A DNA stretch of 64,000 nt from CAYFYS01 sp965202905 (GTDB lineage Bacteria > Pseudomonadota > Alphaproteobacteria > MPNO01), in assembly GCA_965202905.1 (NCBI GenBank), contig OZ241868.1:496001-560000 (forward strand), in the 5' to 3' direction. This document shows positions 17,759-28,545 of the stretch, piece after piece; positions within the stretch are counted from its first letter, which is position 1, and the number at the start of each line of letters is the position of its first letter. The notes beneath the pieces were generated by a model. That model had not been told where the DNA came from. It made no database searches and worked only from the letters and a program-made list of their open reading frames with translations. A program made the translations under genes and the position numbers.

Positions 17759-18271
17759 ATGAAAGTCCTTTTCAAGGCTTATGACGGGCTGATCGTCGGC
17801 CTTGCGGTCGTCTCCGGGCTGATGCTCGCGGTCATCTTCGTCGGCATCATCCTCGACGTGAGCATCCGCACGGCCGGCTACAACGCGCTGCAATGGTACA
17901 GCGCCATCGCCGAGTACTGTCTGCTGTTCTCGACCATGCTCGGCGCGCCCTGGCTGGTCCGCCGCAAGGGCCATGTCGTCGTCGAATCGCTGACGCTTGC
18001 GATGCCGCCCGTGATCCGCAAGATCATGGCGAAGTTCGCCTATCTGGTGTGCATCGCGCTGTCGCTGCTGTTCGTCTATTACGGTGTCACCGAGATGGTC
18101 GAAGCCATCGGCTCCCGAGAGCTCGACATCCGGTCGATCGACATGCCCAAGTGGATCCTCTACATCCCGTTTCCGCTCGGCTTCTCGCTGGTCGCGATCG
18201 AGTTCGGCCGCTATTTGCTCGGCTTCGACACCTACTATTCCAACGCCGTCGGCGCCTCGGAGTCGCTCTAG
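17759..18271 (+). CDS. dctQ: TRAP transporter small permease DctQ
   Basis: DctQ is the four-helix small membrane subunit of the TRAP transporter. The 170-residue protein has hydrophobic helices near residues 11-35, 45-65, 85-110 and 135-155, with the typical WYSAIAEYCLLFSTMLGAPW region. ATG at 17759 was chosen inside a longer open frame because it starts at the conserved N-terminus. Its TAG stop shares a base with the dctM GTG start. Confidence 0.9.
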   Translation: MKVLFKAYDGLIVGLAVVSGLMLAVIFVGIILDVSIRTAGYNALQWYSAIAEYCLLFSTMLGAPWLVRRKGHVVVESLTLAMPPVIRKIMAKFAYLVCIALSLLFVYYGVTEMVEAIGSRELDIRSIDMPKWILYIPFPLGFSLVAIEFGRYLLGFDTYYSNAVGASESL

Positions 18272-19611
18272 TGGAGTGGGTCGCCTCCCTGTTCACCGAA
18301 TGGTACGAGATCGCGGCCTTCCTGGTCGGCATGGTGATCGCGCTGATGCTGCTGGGCATCCCGGTGGCGTTCGCGTTCCTGACCGCCAACATCGTCGGCG
18401 CGATGATCTTCATGGGTGGGCTGGACGCGATGCCGCAGATCGTGGCCAACGCCGTGGAGTCGGTGACCATATTCGCGTTGATCCCCGTCCCGCTGTTCAT
18501 CATCATGGGCGAGCTGTTCTTCCACACCGGTCTGGCCGTGCGCGTTTTCGATGCGCTCGATCGCTGTTTCGGCCGGCTTCCGGGCCGGCTCGCCTATATC
18601 ACCGTCGCCGGCGGAACGATCTTCGCGACCTTGTCGGGCTCGACAATGGCCAACACTGCCATGATGGGCTCGCTGATGGTCCCGGAGATGACCTCGCGCG
18701 GCTACAAGAAGCACATGTCGATGGGCCCGATCCTGGGCACCGGCGGGCTTGCGATGATCATCCCGCCGTCGGCCCTGGCGGTGCTGCTGGCGAGCCTTGC
18801 CGAGATCGACATCGGCAAGCTGTTGATCGCCGGCGTGCTGCCGGGCCTCGTGCTGGCGGTTCTCTACTCGATCCTGATCTACGGCCAGGTCAAGCTCGAC
18901 CCGGAGGCCGCGCCGGCCTACGAGGTCGAGAAGACCCCCGTCTGGCGGATGATCGTTTCGGTGGCGGTCAACGTCCTGCCGATGGGTCTGGTGGTCTTCT
19001 GCGTCATCGGGCTGATCATCCTGGGCATTGCGACGCCGACCGAGGCCGCCGGGTTCGGCGCCTTCGGCGTGATGGTGCTGGCGGTGATCTACCGGGTGCT
19101 GAGCTGGGACATCCTGGTCCGCTCGTTCGCCGGATCGGTGCGGGTGACCGCGATGGTGCTGTTGATCATCCTCGCGTCCTCGACCTTCAGCCAGCTCCTG
19201 GCGTTCACCGGGGCGAGCGCGGGGCTGATCGAATGGGCAACGAAGGTCGAGCTCGCGCCCATCGTGATGCTGTTGATCATGTTTGCGGTCTTGCTGGTGC
19301 TGGGCATGTTCATGGACCAGGTCTCGATGATGCTGCTGACCGTGCCGATCTTCTTCCCGCTGGCTGAGACGCTGCAGTTCGACCTGATCTGGTTCGGCCT
19401 GGTTATGCTGCTCGCGCTCGAGATAAGCCTGACCACGCCGCCGTTCGGACTGCTGCTGTTCGTCATGATGGGCGTCGCCCCGCGCGGCACGACGCTGTGG
19501 CAGGTTGCCTTCGCCGCCGCGCCCTATATCGGCTGTGCGCTGGTGGTGCTGGTACTCTTGATCATCTTTCCGGGGCTCGCGCTATACCTGCCCGGGCTGA
19601 TGTCGAAATAG
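18271..19611 (+). CDS. dctM: TRAP transporter large permease DctM
   Basis: DctM is the sodium-coupled transport channel of the TRAP system. The 446-residue protein is almost entirely hydrophobic, with about 12 helices. Family segments include GNAGA-like turns such as LSGSTMANTAMMGSLMVPEM and the GTGGLAMIIPPSA motif. The start is GTG at 18271, overlapping the dctQ stop as TAGTG, so translation is probably coupled. With dctP and dctQ the set is complete. No terminator was visible after the stop. Confidence 0.93.
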   Translation: MEWVASLFTEWYEIAAFLVGMVIALMLLGIPVAFAFLTANIVGAMIFMGGLDAMPQIVANAVESVTIFALIPVPLFIIMGELFFHTGLAVRVFDALDRCFGRLPGRLAYITVAGGTIFATLSGSTMANTAMMGSLMVPEMTSRGYKKHMSMGPILGTGGLAMIIPPSALAVLLASLAEIDIGKLLIAGVLPGLVLAVLYSILIYGQVKLDPEAAPAYEVEKTPVWRMIVSVAVNVLPMGLVVFCVIGLIILGIATPTEAAGFGAFGVMVLAVIYRVLSWDILVRSFAGSVRVTAMVLLIILASSTFSQLLAFTGASAGLIEWATKVELAPIVMLLIMFAVLLVLGMFMDQVSMMLLTVPIFFPLAETLQFDLIWFGLVMLLALEISLTTPPFGLLLFVMMGVAPRGTTLWQVAFAAAPYIGCALVVLVLLIIFPGLALYLPGLMSK

Positions 19612-19937
19612 GCCCGGACTCGAGCCCCGACTCTGCCGGGCGGGATTGCGCGCGATGAAGGCCGGTTTCGACCTGGGAAACGCCGGTCGGACTGCGTCCC
19701 GCTTCGGTTCACGGCGCCGCCTTCGCCCGCCTCATCCCGATCGACGTCGGACTCTCAACTTGATTGCCGCACCGCGCCGGCTACTATGCCGGCTCGGACG
19801 GCCATGTCCGGGAGGCCGCGCACAACCTGCGCTGGCCGCCCGGCGAGGGCGGAAACTTTGTCTTGTGGAGCCACAGGGACGATGAGCGGATATGCTGGGC
19901 GCGTCGGCGGCGCGACACAGCTTGTCGGGTTCGGATC
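19612..19937. other. Intergenic region upstream of the GCS2 gene
   Basis: No gene is supported in these 326 bases. The GCS2 reading frame is open back to 19764, but that extension shows no family similarity. A possible promoter lies at 19760-19787. Confidence 0.45.
19760..19787 (+). promoter_or_regulatory. Possible sigma70-type promoter for the GCS2 gene
   Basis: TTGATT (19760-19765), a 16-base spacer and TACTAT (19782-19787) lie about 150 bases before the proposed GTG start. If used, the longer frame starting at 19764 could not be the coding start, which supports the shorter gene. Confidence 0.35.
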
Positions 19938-21107
19938 GTGACCGGCGCCGCGAAGCGGGACGATCTCGCGATCACCCTCGGGGTCGAGGAGGAATTCTTT
20001 CTCGTCGATCCCGGGAGCCGCGACCTGCTTGCCGACCCGGACCCCGCCATCTTCAAGGCCTGCGAGGATGCGGCCGGGCCGCACAAGGTGGTGCGCGAGA
20101 TGATGCGCACCCAGATCGAGACCAACACCAGGGTGTGCGGATCGGTGGCGGAGCTGGGCGAGGCTTTGCGCGAGACCCGGGGCATCGTCGTCCGCACGGC
20201 GGAACGGCACGGCGCCGCGGCGATGGCAGCCTCCACCCATCCCTTCGCATCGTGGCAGCAGCAGGAGACCACGCCAAAGAAACGCTACGAGAGCTTCGCG
20301 ACGAGGTTTCAGGATATTCAGCGGCGCTTGCTCATCGGCGGTATGCACATCCATGTGGGCTTCGGCGATGCGGATACGCGCATCCGGGTGATGACCGCCT
20401 TGCGGCGCTACCTGCCGGCGCTTCACGCGCTGTCCACATCCTCGCCGTTCAGCGACGGGCGCGTGACCGGGTTCAAGTCGTGGCGGCTCGCCCTCATCGG
20501 CGGCTTGCCCCGCACCGGCCTGCCGGGACCGCTGGGCTCGTGGGCGGAGTACGACCGGCTGGTCGCGGAGTACCGGCGGATGAAGGTTATCGATGACGGC
20601 AGCGAGCTGTGGTGGGACATCCGCCCGTCGAATGCCTACCCGACGGTGGAGGTGCGGATCTGCGATGTCTGCACGCGCCTCGAGGATGCGATTTGCATCG
20701 CGGCGCTCTACGCGTCGCTGGTGCGAATGCTGATGAGCCGGGACCGGGAAGGCGCCCTTTCCCCGGAGCCGTTCACCGAGACGCTCGCGGAAAACCGCTG
20801 GATCGCCCAGCGCTACGGGGTGCTCGCCTTTTTCGGCGATGCGGCGCGCGAGGACGGACGGATCGACATCGACGACTATGTGGCCGCGCTGATCGAGGAG
20901 ATCGCCTCCGACGCCCGCGCGCTAGGTTGCGAGGCCGAGACGCACCGCGCGCTTGCCATCGTCCGCGAGGGCACCGGTGCCGACCGGCAGGTCGATCTCT
21001 TCCGCCTGCGCCGCCTGGAGGGGGACAGCCATGAGGAAGCGCTCCGCCGGGTAGTCGACCTGGTGCTCGCCGAGACCCGGGAAGGGATCGGGGACGCGCC
21101 CGGCTGA
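19938..21107 (+). CDS. GCS2-type carboxylate-amine ligase (YbdK-like glutamate-cysteine ligase)
   Basis: GCS2-family enzymes make gamma-glutamylcysteine or related amides using ATP. The protein begins with the conserved ITLGVEEEFFLVDP, has the metal-binding MHIHVGFGD and the active-site region WWDIRPSNAYPTVEVRICD. GTG at 19938 gives 389 residues, close to family size; the longer open frame adds an unrelated 58 residues. The role could be glutathione synthesis, relevant to the GST at 53703, but YbdK-type enzymes have weak or uncertain activity. Confidence 0.85.
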   Translation: MTGAAKRDDLAITLGVEEEFFLVDPGSRDLLADPDPAIFKACEDAAGPHKVVREMMRTQIETNTRVCGSVAELGEALRETRGIVVRTAERHGAAAMAASTHPFASWQQQETTPKKRYESFATRFQDIQRRLLIGGMHIHVGFGDADTRIRVMTALRRYLPALHALSTSSPFSDGRVTGFKSWRLALIGGLPRTGLPGPLGSWAEYDRLVAEYRRMKVIDDGSELWWDIRPSNAYPTVEVRICDVCTRLEDAICIAALYASLVRMLMSRDREGALSPEPFTETLAENRWIAQRYGVLAFFGDAAREDGRIDIDDYVAALIEEIASDARALGCEAETHRALAIVREGTGADRQVDLFRLRRLEGDSHEEALRRVVDLVLAETREGIGDAPG

Positions 21108-21476
21108 GGCGACCGCAGCCCGGACCGCCGGCGACCGTAAGCCTTTTCGAACTTCGTCAGTCTCAGCCCCTGTGCCCGCTCCGTCCGATGTATCCCAACC
21201 CTCCAAAGCCGGGAGGCGTTCCAAAACCGGACGGATCATCTGGTACGGGAGCTGGACACAATGCTTGTTAGCGACAGCAACAATCCGGGTTGACGAGGTA
21301 ATTGGCCGTCACTATGTTGTCCCTCTCATTGCGGGGCTGGCGGTAGGACGGCTTCCTAGACGCAGCGCCGTCTTGAGTTGGGGTTAAAACATGCAGCGGC
21401 GCCTTCCGGCGCCAAATCAGTCGCGGAGCGCTTCGCGCCCGCGCTTTTGCTGCAGTTCAAGCGAAGGAATATCCGG
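21108..21476. other. Leader region of the str operon
   Basis: These 369 bases contain no recognisable gene. A strong promoter sits at 21290-21318, and about 155 bases of untranslated leader separate it from rpsL. The rpoB and rpoC genes often found upstream of rpsL are absent. Confidence 0.55.
21290..21318 (+). promoter_or_regulatory. Promoter of the str (rpsL-rpsG-fusA-tuf) operon
   Basis: TTGACG (21290-21295) and TATGTT (21313-21318) are separated by exactly 17 bases, a near-consensus housekeeping promoter. It lies in an AT-richer patch before the ribosomal genes and after the GCS2 stop, where an independent strong promoter would be needed. Confidence 0.6.
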
Positions 21477-21848
21477 GTGCCCACGATCAACCAGCTGATC
21501 CGCAAGCCGCGAACGCCCGAGGTCGCGCGCAACAAGGTGCCGGCGATGCAGGGCTGCCCGCAAAAGCGCGGCGTCTGCACCCGGGTGTACACGACCACGC
21601 CGAAGAAGCCCAACTCGGCGCTGCGCAAGGTCGCCCGCGTCAGGCTGACCAACGGCCACGAGGTGACCAGCTACATTCCTGGCGAGGGGCATAACCTGCA
21701 GGAGCACTCGGTGGTGATGATCCGCGGCGGCCGGGTCAAGGATTTGCCCGGCGTGCGCTATCACATTATCCGCGGCACGCTTGACACCCAGGGCGTCTCC
21801 GGCCGCCGCCAGCGCCGATCCAAATACGGCGCCAAGCGGCCCAAATAG
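21477..21848 (+). CDS. rpsL: 30S ribosomal protein S12
   Basis: S12 sits in the decoding centre. GTG at 21477, behind AAGGA, gives 123 residues starting PTINQLIRKPR, the conserved N-terminus. The longer open frame upstream is not used. The streptomycin-site segments TTPKKPNSALRKVARV and GGRVKDLPGVRYH are of the sensitive type, with the usual lysines and proline. Confidence 0.98.
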   Translation: MPTINQLIRKPRTPEVARNKVPAMQGCPQKRGVCTRVYTTTPKKPNSALRKVARVRLTNGHEVTSYIPGEGHNLQEHSVVMIRGGRVKDLPGVRYHIIRGTLDTQGVSGRRQRRSKYGAKRPK

Positions 21849-21889
21849 GCCGTCGCAACCGCCGGACCGGAAAGCCCAGGAGACCCTCG

Positions 21890-22360
21890 ATGCCCCGACG
21901 CCGTGCCGCAGAAAAGCGCGAAGTGCTGCCCGACGCGAAGTACGGCGATGTCGTGCTGACCAAGTTCATGAACTGCCTGATGCTGCAGGGCAAGAAATCC
22001 GCCGCCGAGCGCATCGTCTACGGCGCGCTGGACACGATCGAGAAGCGCAGCCGCCAGGATGGAATCCGGGTGTTCCACGAGGCGCTGGAAAACGTCAAGC
22101 CCACGGTCGAGGTGCGCTCCCGCCGGGTCGGCGGGGCGACTTACCAGGTGCCCGTGGAAGTGCGGATCTCCCGGCGCCAGGCACTGGCGGTCCGCTGGAT
22201 CATCGACAGCGCGCGCAACCGGTCGGAGTTCACCATGGCCGAGCGGCTGTCCAACGAGTTGCAGGATGCCGCAAATCTGCGCGGATCTGCGGTCAAGAAA
22301 AGGGAGGACACCCACCGCATGGCGGAGGCCAACAAGGCCTTTTCCCATTACCGCTGGTGA
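21890..22360 (+). CDS. rpsG: 30S ribosomal protein S7
   Basis: S7 nucleates assembly of the 30S head and contacts the E-site tRNA. The 156-residue protein starts MPRRRAAEKREVLPD and carries the conserved KFMNCLMLQGKKSAAERIVYGA region and the C-terminal HRMAEANKAFSHYRW. It lies 41 bases after rpsL. Confidence 0.98.
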   Translation: MPRRRAAEKREVLPDAKYGDVVLTKFMNCLMLQGKKSAAERIVYGALDTIEKRSRQDGIRVFHEALENVKPTVEVRSRRVGGATYQVPVEVRISRRQALAVRWIIDSARNRSEFTMAERLSNELQDAANLRGSAVKKREDTHRMAEANKAFSHYRW

Positions 22361-22386
22361 AGTCCTTTTCGGAAAGCAATCGAGAC

Positions 22387-24462
22387 ATGGCCCGCAAGAC
22401 CCCAATCTCCCGATACCGAAATATCGGCATCATGGCCCACATTGATGCCGGCAAGACCACGACTACCGAGCGGATCCTGTACTACACCGGCCGATCCTAC
22501 AAGATCGGCGAAGTCCATGACGGCACTGCGACCATGGACTGGATGGAGCAGGAGCAGGAACGCGGCATCACCATCACCTCGGCCGCGACGACCTGCTTCT
22601 GGCACGACTTTCGCATCAACATCATCGACACCCCCGGCCATGTAGACTTCACCATTGAGGTTGAGCGCAGCCTGCGCGTCCTCGACGGGGCGGTGACGGT
22701 CTTCGACAGCGTCGCCGGCGTTGAGCCTCAGTCCGAGACGGTCTGGCGTCAGGCGGATAGGTACGGCGTGCCGCGGATCTGCTTCGTCAACAAGATGGAC
22801 CGCATCGGCGCGGACTTCTTCCGCTGCGTAGACATGATCAGGGACCGGCTGGGCGCGACCCCGATGGTCATGCAGTTGCCGATCGGATCGGAGGCCGGGT
22901 ACCGCGGCGTGGTCGACGTGCTGACGATGAAGGCGGTCGTCTGGAAGGACGAATCGCTGGGCGCGGGGTATTGCGACGCCGAGATTCCGGACGACCTCCT
23001 CGACCAAGCCAAGTCGTATCACGACGTGCTGGTCGAGCTAGCGGTCGAGCAGGACGACGCGGCAATGGAAATCTGGATGGACGGCAAGCGCCCGGACATC
23101 GACACGCTTAAGGCCTGTATCCGCAAGGGGACCGTCTCGGGAGCCTTCATCCCGGTCTTCAACGGCGCCGCCTTCAAGAACAAGGGGGTCCAGCCGCTGC
23201 TCGATGCGGTGGTCGACTACCTGCCCTCGCCGGCCGAGGCCGCGGCCATTCGCGGCGTCAAGATGGGCAGCGAGGAGGAAATCACCCGCACCAACAGCGA
23301 CGAGGAGCCGTTCGCCGCGCTCGCCTTCAAGATCATGACCGATCCGTTCGTCGGCTCGCTGTCGTTCGTCAGGATCTATTCCGGGGTACTGAAGAGCGGC
23401 GACGGCATCCTCAACAGCGTCAAAGACAAGCGCGAGCGGGTCGGCCGGATGCTTCTGATGCACGCCAACTCGCGCGAGGAGGTCAGCGAGGCGTATGCCG
23501 GCGACATCGTCGCGCTGGCCGGGCTCAAGGACACCACGACCGGCGAGACGCTGTGCGATCCGCGCCACGCGGTGGTGCTGGAGAAGATCGAGTTCCCCGA
23601 CCCGGTGATCGAGATCGCCATCGAGCCAAAGACCAAGTCCGACCAGGACAAGATGGCTCAGGCGCTGAGCCGGCTCGCGCAGGAGGATCCGAGCTTCCGG
23701 GTGTCGGTCGATGCCGAGAGCGGCCAGACCGTGCTCAAGGGCATGGGCGAACTGCACCTGGAAATTCTGGTCGATCGCATGCGCCGCGAGTTCCGGGTCG
23801 ATGCCAATATCGGCGCGCCGCAAGTCGCCTATCGCGAGACCATCACCAAGCCGGTCACGGTCGAATACACCCATCGCAAGCAGACCGGCGGGGCGGGGCA
23901 GTACGCCAAGGTGAAGTTCCACTTCGAGCCTGCCGAGCCGGGCGAAGGCGTGTCCTTCGAAAGCTCGGTGGTGGGCGGCGCGGTGCCAAGGGAGTTCCTG
24001 CCCGCGGTCGCAAAGGGAATCAAGGGCGCCAGCGAGGTCGGTGTCCTGGCCGGCTTCCCGGTCGTTGACGTCAAGGCGAGTCTGATCGACGGCGACAGCC
24101 ACGAGGTCGATTCCTCGGCCGTGGCCTTCGAGATCGCTGCCCGCGCGGTGTTCCGCGAGGGCATCGCCAAGGCCGCGCCCAAGCTGCTCGAGCCGGTGAT
24201 GCGGCTGGAGGTGGTCACTCCGGAGGACTATCTCGGCGACATCATCGGCGACCTGCAGAGCCGGCGCGGCCAGATCAGCGCGATGGACACCCGCGGTAAC
24301 GCGCGGACGGTCGCCGCGATCGCGCCGCTGGCCAACATGTTCGGCTATGTCAACAACCTGCGCTCGATGAGCCAGGGCCGCGCGCAGTTCACCATGCATT
24401 TCGACCACTACGAGCAGGTGCCCCAGGGCATTGCTGAGGAAGTCCGCGCCAAGATGGCGTAG
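22387..24462 (+). CDS. fusA: Elongation factor G
   Basis: EF-G drives translocation on the ribosome by GTP hydrolysis. The 691-residue protein starts at ATG 22387 (MARKTPISRYRNIGIMAHID). It has the G1 motif AHIDAGKTT, the G2/switch region QEQERGITITSAATT, the G3 motif DTPGHVDF and the NKMD motif. The frame is open well upstream, overlapping rpsG, but that part is antisensical to known family sequence and was excluded. Confidence 0.98.
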   Translation: MARKTPISRYRNIGIMAHIDAGKTTTTERILYYTGRSYKIGEVHDGTATMDWMEQEQERGITITSAATTCFWHDFRINIIDTPGHVDFTIEVERSLRVLDGAVTVFDSVAGVEPQSETVWRQADRYGVPRICFVNKMDRIGADFFRCVDMIRDRLGATPMVMQLPIGSEAGYRGVVDVLTMKAVVWKDESLGAGYCDAEIPDDLLDQAKSYHDVLVELAVEQDDAAMEIWMDGKRPDIDTLKACIRKGTVSGAFIPVFNGAAFKNKGVQPLLDAVVDYLPSPAEAAAIRGVKMGSEEEITRTNSDEEPFAALAFKIMTDPFVGSLSFVRIYSGVLKSGDGILNSVKDKRERVGRMLLMHANSREEVSEAYAGDIVALAGLKDTTTGETLCDPRHAVVLEKIEFPDPVIEIAIEPKTKSDQDKMAQALSRLAQEDPSFRVSVDAESGQTVLKGMGELHLEILVDRMRREFRVDANIGAPQVAYRETITKPVTVEYTHRKQTGGAGQYAKVKFHFEPAEPGEGVSFESSVVGGAVPREFLPAVAKGIKGASEVGVLAGFPVVDVKASLIDGDSHEVDSSAVAFEIAARAVFREGIAKAAPKLLEPVMRLEVVTPEDYLGDIIGDLQSRRGQISAMDTRGNARTVAAIAPLANMFGYVNNLRSMSQGRAQFTMHFDHYEQVPQGIAEEVRAKMA

Positions 24463-24500
24463 CGGGCGCTAGTCCGGAACAGGGTTCAGGAAAGAGATCG

Positions 24501-25691
<1,191 letters not shown>

Positions 25692-25719
25692 GCGGAAGCG
25701 GCCGGCCGGAGGGCAGACA

Positions 25720-26024
<305 letters not shown>

Positions 26025-26028
<4 letters not shown>

Positions 26029-26777
26029 GGACAGGCCTGATTGCCCGGAAACTCGGTATGACCCGCGTCTTCGAGGACGACGGCCGCCACGTCCCGGTCA
26101 CCGTGCTCAAGGTCGACGATTGCCGGGTCGTGGCCGTCAAGACCGGCGCGCGGGACGGCTATACCGCCCTGCAGCTCGGCGTCGGCGCCGCCAAGGTCAA
26201 GAATGTCTCCAAGCCGATGCGCGGCCATTTCGGCGCCGCCAAGGTCGAGCCCAAGCGCAAGCTGGCCGAGTTCCGGATTTCTGAGGACGCGGTGATCGAT
26301 GTCGGCTCCGAACTCACCGCCGATCATTTCGTGGCCGGTCAGCATGTCGATGTCGTCGGCGCCAGCATCGGCAAGGGCTTCGCCGGCGCGATGAAGCGTC
26401 ACAACTTCGGTGGGCTGGAGGCGTCCCACGGCGTTTCGATCTCGCATCGCGCCCACGGCTCGACCGGCCACAGCCAGGACCCGGGCAAGGTCTTCAAGGG
26501 CAAGAAGATGGCCGGACACCTGGGCGCGGAGCGGGTAACAATCCAGAACCTGAAGGTCGTCTCGACCGATGCCGGGCGCGGGCTGATCCTGGTCGGCGGC
26601 GCGGTGCCCGGCGCGAAGGGCGGCTATGTGCTGCTGTCGGATGCCAAGAAGCGGGCGATGCCCGATGGCCTGCCGTTCCCCGGCGCCATCCGCGGCGACG
26701 GCGCCCCGGCCGAGGCCGACTCCGAAGACGCCGTCGAGACGGCCGAAGAGACCCCCGGGAGCGGCGATGAAGATTGA
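26025..26777 (+). CDS. rplC: 50S ribosomal protein L3
   Basis: L3 is an early assembly protein of the 50S subunit near the peptidyl transferase centre. The core (MRTGLIARKLGMTRVFE, HGSTGHSQDPGKVFKGKKMAGH) is conserved. At 250 residues it is longer than the usual 205-215 because of an acidic C-terminal tail of about 30 residues rich in Glu, Asp and Ala, as in several alphaproteobacteria. It overlaps rplD by 11 bases. Confidence 0.97.
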
Positions 26778-27387
26778 CGTCGTGACGATCGACAACGAGC
26801 AGGCCGGCTCGATCGAGCTTGCCGATCCGATCTTCGCTGCGCCCGTGCGCCGCGATATTCTGGCCCGGATGGTTAACTGGCAGCGCGCCAGGCGCCGCGC
26901 CGGCAACCACAAAACCAAGGGGGTGAGCGAGGTCAGCGGCACCACCGCCAAGCCCTACAAGCAGAAGGGCACCGGCCGGGCCCGTCACGGCAGCCGGCGC
27001 TCGCCGCAGTTTCGCGGCGGCGCGGTGATCTTCGGCCCCAAACTGCGGGATCACGCCCACAAGCTGCCCAAGAAGGTGCGCCGGATGGCGCTTCGGTCGG
27101 CCCTGTCGAGCAAGGCCGAAGACGGCGCGCTGATCGTGCTCGATGCGGCCAGGCTGGAGGACTACAAGACTGCTGCGCTGGCCAGGCGTCTGGACGCGCT
27201 CGGCTGGGGCCGCGTCCTGATCATCGACGGCCCGGAGATCGACGGGAACTTCGCCCGCGCGGCGGCCAACATTCCTAATGTCGACGTACTGCCGCAGCAG
27301 GGCGCGAACGTTTACGACATCCTGCGCTGCGGCAAGCTGGTTCTGACCCGCGAGGCGGTCAAGCATCTGGAGGAACGGCTGGTATGA
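26767..27387 (+). CDS. rplD: 50S ribosomal protein L4
   Basis: L4 binds 23S rRNA, lines the exit tunnel and can autoregulate S10 operons in some bacteria. ATG at 26767 gives 206 residues starting MKIDVVTIDNEQAG; the frame is open further upstream inside rplC. The tunnel loop KPYKQKGTGRARHGSRRSPQ is conserved. Confidence 0.97.
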   Translation: MKIDVVTIDNEQAGSIELADPIFAAPVRRDILARMVNWQRARRRAGNHKTKGVSEVSGTTAKPYKQKGTGRARHGSRRSPQFRGGAVIFGPKLRDHAHKLPKKVRRMALRSALSSKAEDGALIVLDAARLEDYKTAALARRLDALGWGRVLIIDGPEIDGNFARAAANIPNVDVLPQQGANVYDILRCGKLVLTREAVKHLEERLV

Positions 27388-27701
27388 GGCGGCCCGGGAA
27401 AGTGTGGGTCTCCGACAACCGGGCGTGCGAACTGATCCGCGCGCCGGTGGTCACCGAGAAATCGACGCTGGGCAACGAGCACAACCAAGTCACCTTCCGG
27501 GTGCCGGTCGATGCCACCAAGCCCGAGATCCGGGCCGCAGTCGAAAAGCTGTTCGACGTCAAGGTCAAGGCGGTCAATACCATCCGCCAGAAGGGCAAGA
27601 TCAAACGGTTCCGCGGCCGTATCGGCAGGCGACCGGACACCAAGAAGGCGATCGTTTCCCTGGCCGAGGGGTCTTCGATCGATGTGACGACGGGGATCTA
27701 G
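27384..27701 (+). CDS. rplW: 50S ribosomal protein L23
   Basis: L23 lies at the tunnel exit and docks trigger factor and SRP. The 105-residue protein has the family core APVVTEKSTLGNEHNQVTF and VKAVNTIRQKGKIKRFRG. It overlaps rplD by four bases (ATGA). Confidence 0.97.
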   Translation: MRRPGKVWVSDNRACELIRAPVVTEKSTLGNEHNQVTFRVPVDATKPEIRAAVEKLFDVKVKAVNTIRQKGKIKRFRGRIGRRPDTKKAIVSLAEGSSIDVTTGI

Positions 27702-27704
27702 GCC

Positions 27705-28535
27705 ATGGCGCTGAAGCAATACAAACCCGTCACGTCCTCCCAGCGCGGCTTGGTGTTGGTCGACCGGTCCGAGCTGTGGAAGGGTAAGCCCGTCAAGGCG
27801 CTGACCGAGGGCCTGTCGAAAAAGGGCGGGCGTAACAACGCCGGGCGCATCACCGCGCGGCGGCGCGGCGGCGGCCACAAGCGGCTCTACCGCAAGATTG
27901 ACTTCAAGCGGCGCAAGTTCGACGTGCCCGCCCGGGTCGAGCGGCTGGAATACGACCCCAACCGGTCCGCCTTCATCGCGCTCCTGAAATACGAAGACGG
28001 CGAGCAGAGCTACATCATCGCCCCGCAACGGCTCAAGATCGGCGATACGGTTATCGCCGGCGCCTCGGTTGACGTGAAGCCGGGCAACGCGATGCCGATG
28101 GAGAACATCCCTGTCGGTACGATCGTCCACAATATCGAGATGCGGCCGGGCAAGGGTGCCCAGATCGCCCGCGCCGCCGGCACATATGCCCAGCTTGTCG
28201 GCAAGGACTCCGGCTATGCCCAGCTCCGGCTGACCTCGGGCGAGTCCCGCATGGTGCCGGCAGCCTGCATCGCGACCGTCGGCGCGGTCTCGAACTCCGA
28301 TAACCAGAACGTCAAGAAGGCCAAGGCCGGACGCAACCGCTGGCTCGGCCATCGCCCCAAGGTGCGTGGCGTGGCCATGAACCCGGTCGATCATCCCCAC
28401 GGCGGCGGCGAGGGCCGGACATCGGGCGGCCGCCATCCGGTCACGCCCTGGGGCGTGCCTACCAAGGGCAAGCGCACACGCGGCAAGAAGAAGAGTGATT
28501 CGCTCATCATGCGCCGGCGGCACAGGAACAGGTAG
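27705..28535 (+). CDS. rplB: 50S ribosomal protein L2
   Basis: L2 is required for subunit association and peptidyl transfer. The 276-residue protein carries RRRGGGHKRLYRKIDFKR and the catalytic-region signature PVDHPHGGGEGRTSGGRHPVT, with the functionally important His. It starts 3 bases after the rplW stop. Confidence 0.98.
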   Translation: MALKQYKPVTSSQRGLVLVDRSELWKGKPVKALTEGLSKKGGRNNAGRITARRRGGGHKRLYRKIDFKRRKFDVPARVERLEYDPNRSAFIALLKYEDGEQSYIIAPQRLKIGDTVIAGASVDVKPGNAMPMENIPVGTIVHNIEMRPGKGAQIARAAGTYAQLVGKDSGYAQLRLTSGESRMVPAACIATVGAVSNSDNQNVKKAKAGRNRWLGHRPKVRGVAMNPVDHPHGGGEGRTSGGRHPVTPWGVPTKGKRTRGKKKSDSLIMRRRHRNR

Positions 28536-28545
28536 GGGGCGCGAG

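Noticed and set aside
15542..17974. An 810-codon open frame on the minus strand
   Set aside because: It runs antisense to dctP and in a shifted frame over the Rieske gene, is Arg/Ala/Gly-rich as expected for GC-rich shadow frames, and has no family similarity.
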